Shown here one piece after another: positions 1-5,230 of a stretch of 5,230 bases of DNA. Each line of letters begins with the position of its first letter. The stretch's first letter is position 1. Source of the stretch: Azoarcus sp. (GTDB lineage Bacteria; Pseudomonadota; Gammaproteobacteria; Burkholderiales; Rhodocyclaceae); contig JAIRLA010000220.1 of the NCBI GenBank assembly GCA_031259795.1, positions 1 to 5,230 on the forward strand, written 5' to 3'. The position numbers and the translations under genes were made by a program. Under the pieces are notes generated by a model. That model was not told the origin of the DNA, did no database searches, and saw only the letters and a list, made by a program, of their open reading frames with translations.

Positions 1-764
1 AGCACCTTGGCTTCGATCTCGTCGCCGACGTTGAGCACTTCCGAGGGATGGCGCACGCGCCGCCACGCCAGGTCGGTGATATGCAGCAAGCCGTCGATGC
101 CGCCGAGATCGACGAAAGCACCGTAATCGGTGATGTTCTTGACGATGCCCTTGACCACCGTGCCTTCCTGGAGCGTGGCGAGCAGCTTGTCGCGCTCTTC
201 GCCCATGGATTCTTCGAGCACGGCGCGGCGCGAGACCACGACGTTGTTGCGCTTGCGGTCGAGCTTGATGACCTTGAATTCGTATTCCTTGCCTTCATAC
301 GGCGCGGTGTCCTTGACCGGACGCATGTCGACCAGCGAACCCGGCAGGAAGGCGCGGATGCTGTTGGTCATCACCGTCAGGCCGCCCTTGACGCGGCTGG
401 TGATGATGCCCGTGACCAGCGAGCCGTCGTTGAGCGCCTTTTCGAGATCGTTCCAGGCCGAGATGCGCTTGGCCTTGTCGCGCGACAGGCGCGTTTCGCC
501 AAAACCGTCTTCGAGCGCGTCGATGGCGACGTGGACGAAATCGCCGACGTTGGCTTCGATCTCGCCGCGATCATTGCGGAATTCGTCGATCGGAACGTAG
601 CTTTCGGACTTGAGACCGGCATTGACGACGACAAAGTTCTGGTCGATGCGCACGACTTCGGCGGTGATGACTTCGCCGGCGCGCATATCCTGGAGCGCGA
701 GGCTTTCTTCAAAGAGGGCGGCAAAGCTTTCTTCGCCGGCTGGAACAGCTTGGGTGGTGGACAT
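1..764 (-). CDS. rpsA: 30S ribosomal protein S1, N-terminal part (runs off the left edge)
   Basis: S1 is the large RNA-binding protein of the 30S subunit that binds mRNA leaders and helps unfold them for initiation. The first 254 codons are visible, under half of the usual 550-575 residues. Residues about 30-96 and 114-180 are the first two OB-fold S1 domains, which anchor the protein to the ribosome. A third domain begins near residue 201 with the strongly conserved [18 protein letters not shown] stretch (205-222) and continues to the edge. Other hallmarks are GLKSES (50-55), GFGETRLSR (87-95), [10 protein letters not shown] (137-146) and [10 protein letters not shown] (171-180). The ATG at 764 is chosen because it puts the N-terminus 12 residues before the conserved ESFA (12-15), and no better start exists. 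No Shine-Dalgarno sequence precedes it, as in E. coli rpsA, which uses a structured, autoregulated leader. The gene lies 96 bases after aroA-cmk, with a terminator between. Identity is certain; only the 3' part is missing. Confidence 0.98.
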   Translation of the reverse strand, partial: MSTTQAVPAGEESFAALFEESLALQDMRAGEVITAEVVRIDQNFVVVNAGLKSESYVPIDEFRNDRGEIEANVGDFVHVAIDALEDGFGETRLSRDKAKRISAWNDLEKALNDGSLVTGIITSRVKGGLTVMTNSIRAFLPGSLVDMRPVKDTAPYEGKEYEFKVIKLDRKRNNVVVSRRAVLEESMGEERDKLLATLQEGTVVKGIVKNITDYGAFVDLGGIDGLLHITDLAWRRVRHPSEVLNVGDEIEAKV

Positions 765-818
765 GTATGTAGAAAGGAGAAGCGAGGCCGCCGTGCGACA
801 GCGAAAAAATGAGTTGGC
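765..818 (-). promoter_or_regulatory. rpsA leader without Shine-Dalgarno
   Basis: This is the stretch between the upstream terminator's T-run and the rpsA ATG. Read on the minus strand it is pyrimidine-rich just before the start (GCTTCTCCTTTCTACATAC), with no GGAG-like sequence. The string CTCCTTTCT (779-771) matches the end of a typical betaproteobacterial 16S rRNA, that is the anti-Shine-Dalgarno tail itself rather than its complement. In E. coli, rpsA is translated efficiently without a Shine-Dalgarno and is repressed by free S1, so a comparable control is plausible here. I could not pick out a convincing -35/-10 pair, so the promoter may lie inside the cmk part of the upstream gene, or the transcript may be partial read-through. 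Confidence 0.5.
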
Positions 819-849
819 AAAAAAACGCGCCGGGTGGATGCCCGTGCGC
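819..849 (-). terminator. Rho-independent terminator between aroA-cmk and rpsA
   Basis: On the minus strand the arm GCGCACGGG (849-841) pairs with CCCGGCGC (834-827) around a six-base CATCCA loop. This gives eight base pairs with one bulged A. After a single G comes a run of seven T (825-819). This is a canonical intrinsic terminator placed 11 bases after the aroA-cmk stop. It should end or reduce transcription of the snf-maoC-aroA-cmk group before rpsA. Transcription in the other direction would meet T6 only after a six-base gap, so plus-strand activity is weaker. Confidence 0.8.
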
Positions 850-850
850 G

Positions 851-868
851 CCGGCTTTTTTCAGCCGG
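851..868 (-). repeat. Small hairpin over the aroA-cmk stop codon
   Basis: CCGGCT (868-863) and AGCCGG (856-851) form a six-base-pair stem on the minus strand around a GAAAAA loop, and the TGA stop (863-861) lies at the stem-loop junction. It directly abuts the terminator hairpin, so the transcript would end in two stacked hairpins. It may protect the 3' end or assist termination. It is not itself followed by a T-run. Confidence 0.5.
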
Positions 869-2819
869 AGGCCAGTCCCCGATCCCGCACGAGATCGAGT
901 ACGAAAGCCACAGCTTCCTCGATGCCCATCGCAGTGGTGTCGAGAAAGACCGCATCCGGCTGCTGCTGCAAGGGGGCGACGGCCCGGGCGGCATCGCGCG
1001 CGTCCCGCTCCCGCAACTCTTGCACCAAGTCGGGCATAGTAACGGACATACCTTTGTCGATCAACTGTTTATAGCGCCTTTCGGCCCGTATTTCGGCGCT
1101 CGCGGTCAAAAATACCTTCAATCCGGCGCGCGGAAACACCACCGAGGCCATATCGCGCCCATCGCCCACCAGCCCCGGCGCGCGATGGAAGGCCCGTTGC
1201 CGGAACAAGAGCGCTTCGCGCACGCGCGGCAAGGCCGCCACCCTGGAAGCGCCGGCGGAGATGCTTTCTTGCCGGATAGCCTCGCTCACATCCTTGCCGC
1301 CCAGCCGGATGCATCCATCGTCGAACACGACATCCAGCCCCGCCGCCAGCGCCGCCAGCGCCGCCTCGTCCGCCCAATCCACCCCCGCCTCGCGCGCGGC
1401 AAAAGCCGTGAGCCGGTAAAGCGCGCCGGAATCGAGATAATGAAAGCCGAGCGCCCTGGCCACCCGCGCCGACACCGCGCCCTTGCCCGAAGCGGTGGGG
1501 CCATCGATGGCGATCACCGGCGCGGGCGTGACGGCGCGCGCGAAGCGCTCGAAATAATCGGGAAACGTCTTCGCCGTGCAGCCCGGGTCGTTGATGCGCA
1601 ATGGCGTACCGAAGGCGGCCAACGACAGACACATCGCCATGCGGTGATCGTCGTAGGTGTCGACCGCCGCCGCCCGCAACGCGCCGTGCGCGGGCGGCGC
1701 GATGGCGAGATGATCGCGCCCCTCCTCCACCTTCGCGCCGAGCCTGCGCAATTCCCTCGCCATCGCGGCGATGCGGTCGGTTTCCTTCACCCGCCAACTG
1801 GCGATATTGGTCAACCGCGTTTCGCCCTCGGCAAACAGCGCCGTCACCGCCAGGGTCATCGCGGCATCCGGAATAGCGTTGCAATCGAGCGTGATGCCGC
1901 GCAAACCCCGCGGCGGACGGCTGGCGCTCATCCAGTCACCGCCCATCTCGACGATTGCCCCCATTTGCGCCAGCGCCCCGGCGAAACGCACATCGCCCTG
2001 GAGAGAATCCCGCCCCGCGCCCTCGACCCGCAGCGGCGCCCCGGCGGGCGCGCCGATCGCGCCCGCCGCGAGAAAATAAGAAGCCGACGACGCATCCCCC
2101 TCGACGGCGAACACCCCGGGCGACACATAACTCGCCGCCGCCGGCGCGATGAAAGATTGCCCGCCCCGCCGCTCCACCCGCACACCGAAGCGGGCCATCA
2201 GCGCGAGGGTGAGGTCCACATAAGGCCGGGAGATGAGTTCGCCCGTCACCTCCACCGTGGTTTCCACCCCCGTGAGCGGCAAGGCCATCAACAGGCCGCT
2301 CAGGAACTGGCTCGACACATCGCCGCGCACCCTGACCACCCCCCCCGGCCTGAGCGCCGCCGGTTTCAGGCGCAAAGGCGGAAAGCCCGGCTTTTCCAGA
2401 TAATCAATATCCGCGCCCAACTGCCGCAACGCATCGACGAGATCGCCAATGGGGCGCTCGTGCATGCGCGGCACGCCCCGCAGCACATACTCCCCGCCCG
2501 CCAGCGCCAGCGCGGCGGTAAGCGAGCGGAACGCCGTCCCCGCATTGCCCAGGAACAAATCCGCCCGCCGCGCCGGAAAACGCCCGCCGCAACCGCTGAC
2601 GCGCCAGCCGCCATCCGCCGCACGGACGCATGCGACCCCCAAATCCCGCAAAGCCTCCAGCATTCGCGCCGTATCATCGGAGTCGAGAAGCCGACGGATT
2701 TCGGTCACGCCGTCGCACAAGGCCGCCAGCAGCAAGGCGCGGTTGGAAATACTCTTGGAACCCGGCAGGACGACGACGCCGGCAGCGGACAAAAGCTGGG
2801 GAAGATCGAGAAAATCCAT
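861..2819 (-). CDS. aroA-cmk: Bifunctional 3-phosphoshikimate 1-carboxyvinyltransferase / cytidylate kinase
   Basis: A 652-residue fusion. Residues 1-429 are EPSP synthase (shikimate-3-phosphate + PEP to EPSP, on the way to chorismate). Residues about 432-652 are cytidylate kinase (CMP/dCMP + ATP to CDP/dCDP). Both act in the cytosol. AroA hallmarks: PGSKSISNR (19-27, with K22, S23, R27 as in E. coli), LGNAGTA (90-96), [16 protein letters not shown] (117-132), SSQ (169-171), PDAAM with Asp318, VKETDR with Glu346, DHRMAM (391-396) and [10 protein letters not shown] with Lys417. Cmk hallmarks: P-loop GPTASGKG (440-447, Lys446), LDSGALYR (462-469), GDGRD (552-556), and R605/D609/R612 before AVAP. 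The domain lengths match separate E. coli AroA (427) and Cmk (227), so there is almost no linker, and no ATG or GTG suits an internal cmk start. The ATG at 2819 has a GAGG five bases upstream overlapping the maoC stop, so translation is probably coupled. All catalytic residues I know are present. One oddity is Ser99, where E. coli has Pro101. Confidence 0.96.
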   Translation of the reverse strand: MDFLDLPQLLSAAGVVVLPGSKSISNRALLLAALCDGVTEIRRLLDSDDTARMLEALRDLGVACVRAADGGWRVSGCGGRFPARRADLFLGNAGTAFRSLTAALALAGGEYVLRGVPRMHERPIGDLVDALRQLGADIDYLEKPGFPPLRLKPAALRPGGVVRVRGDVSSQFLSGLLMALPLTGVETTVEVTGELISRPYVDLTLALMARFGVRVERRGGQSFIAPAAASYVSPGVFAVEGDASSASYFLAAGAIGAPAGAPLRVEGAGRDSLQGDVRFAGALAQMGAIVEMGGDWMSASRPPRGLRGITLDCNAIPDAAMTLAVTALFAEGETRLTNIASWRVKETDRIAAMARELRRLGAKVEEGRDHLAIAPPAHGALRAAAVDTYDDHRMAMCLSLAAFGTPLRINDPGCTAKTFPDYFERFARAVTPAPVIAIDGPTASGKGAVSARVARALGFHYLDSGALYRLTAFAAREAGVDWADEAALAALAAGLDVVFDDGCIRLGGKDVSEAIRQESISAGASRVAALPRVREALLFRQRAFHRAPGLVGDGRDMASVVFPRAGLKVFLTASAEIRAERRYKQLIDKGMSVTMPDLVQELRERDARDAARAVAPLQQQPDAVFLDTTAMGIEEAVAFVLDLVRDRGLASG

Positions 2820-2826
2820 CTCCGCC

Positions 2827-3285
2827 TCACCCCTCCCGCCGGAAAAGCAACAGCTTCGACACCAGATTCTGCACCGCCTCGCCGCGCTGGTTGAACGTCT
2901 CGCTCCGCAAAGTCACGATGCCGCGATCCGGCTTGCTCCGCGACGGCGCGATGGCGGTAATGACACTTTCCACATGGAGCACATCGTCCGGGCGGGTCGG
3001 ACGCGGCCAGGAAAGCTCCACCCCCGCGCCGATCAGCCCCCCGGCAAAAGGCACGCTCTCCACCATCAGCCGCATGGTGATCGCCGCCGTATGCCAACCG
3101 CTCGCCGCCAGTCCGCCGAAAAAAGAACGCGCGGCGAAATCCTCATCGAGATGAAAAGGCTGCGGATCGAAATCGCGGGCGAAATCCTTGATCCGGGAAA
3201 CATCGAGCGCATATTCCCGGCTCGAATAACACTCGCCGACCGCCACATCGTCGAGATAAACCGCCCCAGCCCCACTCTCCGCCAT
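2827..3285 (-). CDS. MaoC-like hotdog-fold dehydratase
   Basis: A 152-residue single-domain protein of the MaoC/(R)-specific enoyl-CoA hydratase family. Proven members add water to trans-2-enoyl-CoA thioesters. The hydratase-2 motif is visible as D40-P-Q-P-F-H45, where the usual form is D-x-N-P-x-H; Asp40 and His45 would be the catalytic pair. The glycine-rich stretch [15 protein letters not shown] (55-69) is the typical start of the long hotdog helix, and [16 protein letters not shown] (86-101) matches the following strand and turn. No signal peptide or membrane segment is present, so it should be cytosolic. The ATG at 3285 has a strong TAGGAG eight bases upstream, and the TAG of that site is the stop codon of the transporter gene, so the two are probably translated in series. 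Only seven bases separate it from aroA-cmk. The true substrate is unknown: many MaoC proteins of this size are annotated only as acyl dehydratases, and nothing here points to a particular CoA ester. Family is well supported; the specific reaction is not. Confidence 0.9.
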   Translation of the reverse strand: MAESGAGAVYLDDVAVGECYSSREYALDVSRIKDFARDFDPQPFHLDEDFAARSFFGGLAASGWHTAAITMRLMVESVPFAGGLIGAGVELSWPRPTRPDDVLHVESVITAIAPSRSKPDRGIVTLRSETFNQRGEAVQNLVSKLLLFRREG

Positions 3286-3296
3286 CTTCCATACTC

Positions 3297-4658
3297 CTAC
3301 CAGGGCGTCCAGCCCAGATTATGACAAAATACCAAGACGATACCGAGCGGCGCCACATAACGCAACACCAGGAACCACAACGGGAACGCGCCGCCGCGCA
3401 ACTGCACCTCCTCCCGGACGAGCGCCTTCCCCATCATCCACCCCACATAAATGGCGATCGCCAGGCCCGACAGCGGCATCATGATCTTGCTGGCGAACTG
3501 ATCCAGCGCATCGAACAAATTAAGCCCCGCGATCGTGAATTCCGCCCAATGATTGAACGACAGGCAAACGGCCAGTCCCAACAACCACACCGGCGCCCAC
3601 GTCCCCCATGCCGCCTGGACGCGGCGAATGCCATAGCGCTCGGTGAGCCAGGACACGAACGGCTCGACCAGCGAAATCGCCGACGTCCACGCCGCGAACA
3701 ACACGAAAAGAAAAAAGAAAATGGCCACCAGCCGTCCGCCGGGCATATGCGCGAACGCCAGCGGCAAAGTTTGCAAAATCAGCCCCGGCCCGGCGGCGGG
3801 CGCCAGCCCGTAACCGAACGTCAGCGAAAAAATCGCCATCCCCGACAACAGCCCGACCAACGTGCTCGCCCCCACCACCCACAGACTGGTCTGGCCGATA
3901 CTGGTCTTCTTGTCGAGATAAGAGCCATACACCATGATCGCCCCCATCCCCAGGCTCAACGAAAAGAACGCATGCCCCATCGCCGCCAGGACGACGCCCG
4001 GCGTCAGCGCCTCGGCCTTGAAATCGAACATGAAATGCAGCGCCGCCGGCATATCGCCCACGACACACCCCCACAGCGTGAGCAACACGAGGATCAGGAA
4101 CAATATCGGCATCATGATCCGGCTGGCGGCCTCGATCCCCGCGACCACGCCCCGCGCCACCACGCCCACGGAGAGCGTCAGCACCACGGTATGCCAGAAC
4201 CCCATCCGCACAGGATCGTCCGCCAGATCCCTGAACCCCTGCTCCGCCGCCGCCGCCGTCTCCACCCGCACCCCGACGACCGCCTGATAAAGGTAATCCG
4301 CGATCCAGCCGGAAACGACGCTGTAGTACGACAAAATCAACAGCGCTCCCAGCATCCCCACCCATCCCACGAGCGCCCACCAGGGTGAATTGCCGGTTTC
4401 CTCCGCCGTATTCAGCATCGCCTGCACCGGATTGCCCCGCCCGCGGCGGCCAATGAGAATCTCCGCCATCAACAGCGGCAAGCCGATCAAAGCCACGCAA
4501 AGCAAATACACCAGCACAAAAGCGCTGCCGCCGCTCGACCCGGCGAGATAAGAAAACCGCCAGATATTGCCCAGCCCCACGGCGGAGCCGATCGTCACCA
4601 GAACAAAAGCCCAGCGATTGCTCCAGGTCGAACGGACAAAAGAAGAAGACTGGCTCAT
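3297..4658 (-). CDS. Sodium-dependent transporter, neurotransmitter:sodium symporter (NSS/SNF) family
   Basis: Inner-membrane symporter of the LeuT fold; bacterial members mostly take up amino acids with Na+. It has 453 residues and about 11 hydrophobic segments (near 16-38, 43-70, 95-127, 155-175, 180-203, 220-247, 255-285, 306-338, 350-368, 378-410, 428-448), the usual bacterial layout. TM1 carries the signature GSAVGLGNIWRF (24-35), equivalent to LeuT GNAVGLGNFWRF, with Asn31 at the Na1 site. TM2 follows with the glycine pair GG (43-44) and ends in GRRGRGNP. TM6 has HAFFSLSLGMGAI (229-241) with the unwound SLSLG. TM8 has AAWTSAIS (322-329), giving the Na2 ligands A322, T325, S326. The ATG at 4658 is preferred because TM1 then begins about 16 residues in; an in-frame ATG 33 codons upstream would add an unlikely leader. 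Only a weak GGGG precedes the chosen start. It heads a tight group with the maoC-like gene and aroA-cmk. Substrate cannot be assigned from sequence. Confidence 0.95.
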   Translation of the reverse strand: MSQSSSFVRSTWSNRWAFVLVTIGSAVGLGNIWRFSYLAGSSGGSAFVLVYLLCVALIGLPLLMAEILIGRRGRGNPVQAMLNTAEETGNSPWWALVGWVGMLGALLILSYYSVVSGWIADYLYQAVVGVRVETAAAAEQGFRDLADDPVRMGFWHTVVLTLSVGVVARGVVAGIEAASRIMMPILFLILVLLTLWGCVVGDMPAALHFMFDFKAEALTPGVVLAAMGHAFFSLSLGMGAIMVYGSYLDKKTSIGQTSLWVVGASTLVGLLSGMAIFSLTFGYGLAPAAGPGLILQTLPLAFAHMPGGRLVAIFFFLFVLFAAWTSAISLVEPFVSWLTERYGIRRVQAAWGTWAPVWLLGLAVCLSFNHWAEFTIAGLNLFDALDQFASKIMMPLSGLAIAIYVGWMMGKALVREEVQLRGGAFPLWFLVLRYVAPLGIVLVFCHNLGWTPW

Positions 4659-4689
4659 GTAAAAGGCCCCGCAAAAACATCCGCCCAAA

Positions 4690-4709
4690 CCAGCGCGCCC
4701 GCGCGCCGG
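4690..4709. repeat. GC-only inverted repeat upstream of the transporter
   Basis: GCGCGC (4693-4698) and GCGCGC (4701-4706) are separated by CC and flanked by a mismatch and two further C-G pairs. It lies about 32 to 51 bases before the transporter start. On the minus strand a run of seven T (4718-4712) comes before it rather than after, so it is not a terminator of the usual form. It might be a leader hairpin or an operator-like palindrome; the sequence alone does not decide. Confidence 0.45.
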
Positions 4710-4793
4710 ACAAAAAAACAAGCATACCGGCCCCGCCAACGACACCGATACCCCCACCGCCGCCGCATTCTTGCACGGAAACGCCGTCGGGCG

Positions 4794-4821
4794 TCAGGAA
4801 TCAGGTATCAGGCATCGGGGA
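4794..4821. repeat. Degenerate heptamer tandem repeat, four copies
   Basis: TCAGGAA, TCAGGTA, TCAGGCA and TCGGGGA follow one another without gaps. Position 6 varies in every copy and the fourth copy has a second change. It is intergenic and is probably a slippage-derived simple repeat. Confidence 0.75.
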
Positions 4822-4860
4822 GCGCGGTTGTATGAACAGGTGGGGCGGGGACATGAATCA

Positions 4861-4990
4861 TCATTGCGAAAGCCGCCCCCTCGTCATTGCGAAAGTCGCC
4901 CGCCATCGTCACTGCGAAAGCCTCCCCCCCCTCGTCATTGCGAAAGCCGCCCCCCTCGTCATTGCGAGGAGCGCAGCGACGCGGCAATCC
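4861..4990. repeat. REP-type palindrome with four truncated tandem copies
   Basis: The string TCATTGCG, or a one-base variant, recurs at 4861, 4884, 4909, 4935 and 4959, with spacings of 23, 25, 26 and 24 bases. The fifth copy continues into a full imperfect palindrome (ATTGC at 4961-4965, GCAAT at 4984-4988, core GAGGAGCGCAGCGACGCG) ending in GCAATCC. I recognise this form as an intergenic repeat found in many bacterial genomes. The first four copies keep only the left part and then run into AAAGNC and C-rich tails. All face the same way. Likely one REP-like element whose left half was amplified by slippage or recombination. Confidence 0.8.
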
Positions 4991-5078
4991 ATGCAACGGT
5001 TCAAGGCGGGCCTATTGGAATGGATTCTTAGCGGATCTTACAGTTGCCCAACAGACGCAGCGAGACGGCGAACCAACG

Positions 5079-5102
5079 AAAAACCCCGCCGTGGCGGGGT
5101 TT
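5079..5102 (-). terminator. Intrinsic terminator of tRNA-Val
   Basis: On the minus strand ACCCCGC and GCGGGGT pair perfectly around a CACG loop, extended by flanking A-T pairs, and the 3' arm leads into five T (5083-5079). It starts about 35 bases after the tRNA 3' end, the right place to end the tRNA precursor. It also separates the tRNA from the transporter group. On the plus strand the hairpin is followed by only three T, so that direction is weaker. Confidence 0.85.
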
Positions 5103-5137
5103 CCGGGACACCATGATGCTGTCTGGGGGCAAAGGGA

Positions 5138-5213
5138 TGGTGGGTGCTGACGGGGTCGAACCGCCGACATTCGCCTTGTAAGGGCGACGCTCTACCAACT
5201 GAGCTAAGCACCC
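5138..5213 (-). tRNA. tRNA-Val, anticodon UAC
   Basis: The 76-base gene folds into a full cloverleaf. Acceptor GGGTGCT pairs with AGCACCC over seven bases. The D arm is GCTC-AGTTGGTA-GAGC. The anticodon stem TCGCC/GGCGA holds the loop CTTACAA with anticodon TAC (5180-5178). The T arm GGCGG-TTCGACC-CCGTC has one G-U pair. The discriminator is A and the CCA end is encoded (5140-5138). It reads the valine codon GUA, and by wobble other GUN codons. A hairpin terminator follows. Only 17 bases upstream are visible, so its promoter or a preceding tRNA in the same transcript cannot be seen. Confidence 0.97.
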
Positions 5214-5230
5214 GCGCAAAAACGCCAGAC

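Larger units (their letters stand above)
4659..5078. other. Gene-free intergenic region rich in repeats
   Basis: No credible coding sequence lies between the transporter start and the terminator of tRNA-Val. Short open frames here are low-complexity translations of the repeats. The region holds, from left to right, a GC-only inverted repeat, a heptamer repeat, a REP-type tandem array, and about 80 bases (5000-5078) in which I see nothing but a 7-base inverted pair, AATCCAT (4986-4992) and ATGGATT (5020-5026). The promoter of the transporter group should be in this region, but no -35/-10 pair stands out by eye. Confidence 0.7.

Noticed and set aside
48..812. Plus-strand open frame of 254 codons opposite rpsA
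   Set aside because: It is the antisense shadow of the S1 gene; the conserved S1 domains are on the minus strand.
771..812. Strong plus-strand Shine-Dalgarno-like AGAAAGGAG followed by possible starts
   Set aside because: The frames it could serve (GTG at 792, ATG at 809) run antisense to aroA-cmk with shadow-like composition, and the spacing is poor.
834..2894. Long plus-strand open frame of 686 codons opposite aroA-cmk
   Set aside because: It lies antisense to a fully convincing enzyme, its translation is dominated by Arg, His, Pro and Ala as expected from the reverse of GC-rich codons, and it matches no family I know.
3321..4388. Plus-strand open frame of 355 codons opposite the transporter
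   Set aside because: Its translation is a low-complexity run of Arg, His, Gln and Pro, and the opposite strand encodes a clear LeuT-fold membrane protein.
4659..4757. 33-codon N-terminal extension of the transporter from an upstream ATG
   Set aside because: The added residues are translated from the GC palindrome and T-run, have no family match, and would place a second hydrophobic stretch before the conserved TM1.
4861..4990. Possible CRISPR array
   Set aside because: The repeats are short, degenerate and 23-26 bases apart, with C-rich filler instead of unique spacers, and no cas gene is present.
4771..5031. Small open frame with repeated RHCES and HCEERSDAAI peptides
   Set aside because: This peptide is the well-known false translation of the REP-like repeat; it comes from the tandem array and has no sign of selection as protein.
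5028..5219. 63-codon minus-strand open frame beginning MRGCLAQLVERRP
   Set aside because: It reads through the tRNA-Val gene; such tRNA-derived peptides are a common annotation artefact.

Overview
The window looks like a stretch of chromosome from a GC-rich betaproteobacterium. The evidence is the S1 protein sequence (for example the run [12 protein letters not shown] and the [22 protein letters not shown] region), the fused aroA-cmk gene (a fusion I know from Betaproteobacteria and some relatives), and the classic cmk-rpsA adjacency. The genus cannot be told from the sequence alone.

Every gene lies on the minus strand, so the window reads right to left. At 5213-5138 is a complete tRNA-Val(UAC) with an encoded CCA, followed by its own hairpin terminator at 5079-5102. 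A gene-free stretch of nearly 500 bases (4659-5137) follows. Apart from that terminator it holds a palindromic repeat of the REP type with four truncated tandem copies, a degenerate heptamer repeat and a GC-only inverted repeat. Then come three tightly packed genes: an 11-TM sodium:amino-acid-type symporter of the NSS/SNF family (4658-3297), an 11-base gap, a MaoC-like hotdog dehydratase (3285-2827), a 7-base gap, and a fused EPSP synthase/cytidylate kinase (2819-861). A hairpin plus T-run terminator (849-819) ends this group. Ribosomal protein S1 (rpsA) starts at 764 and runs off the left edge after 254 codons.

Functionally, AroA makes EPSP for chorismate and aromatic amino acids. Cmk phosphorylates CMP/dCMP for nucleotide supply. 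S1 recruits mRNA to the 30S subunit. The symporter and the MaoC protein are not standard members of this locus. In many betaproteobacteria aroA-cmk follows serC/pheA/hisC/tyrA-type genes, so their position directly upstream, with ribosome-binding sites overlapping the preceding stop codons, suggests a local rearrangement that put aroA-cmk under a different promoter.

I found no convincing undescribed system. The points most worth a second look are a serine in AroA at the position of the known E. coli/Salmonella Pro101, the snf-maoC-aroA-cmk arrangement, the rpsA leader (no Shine-Dalgarno, but a perfect copy of a 16S 3'-tail-like string), and the REP-derived tandem array.
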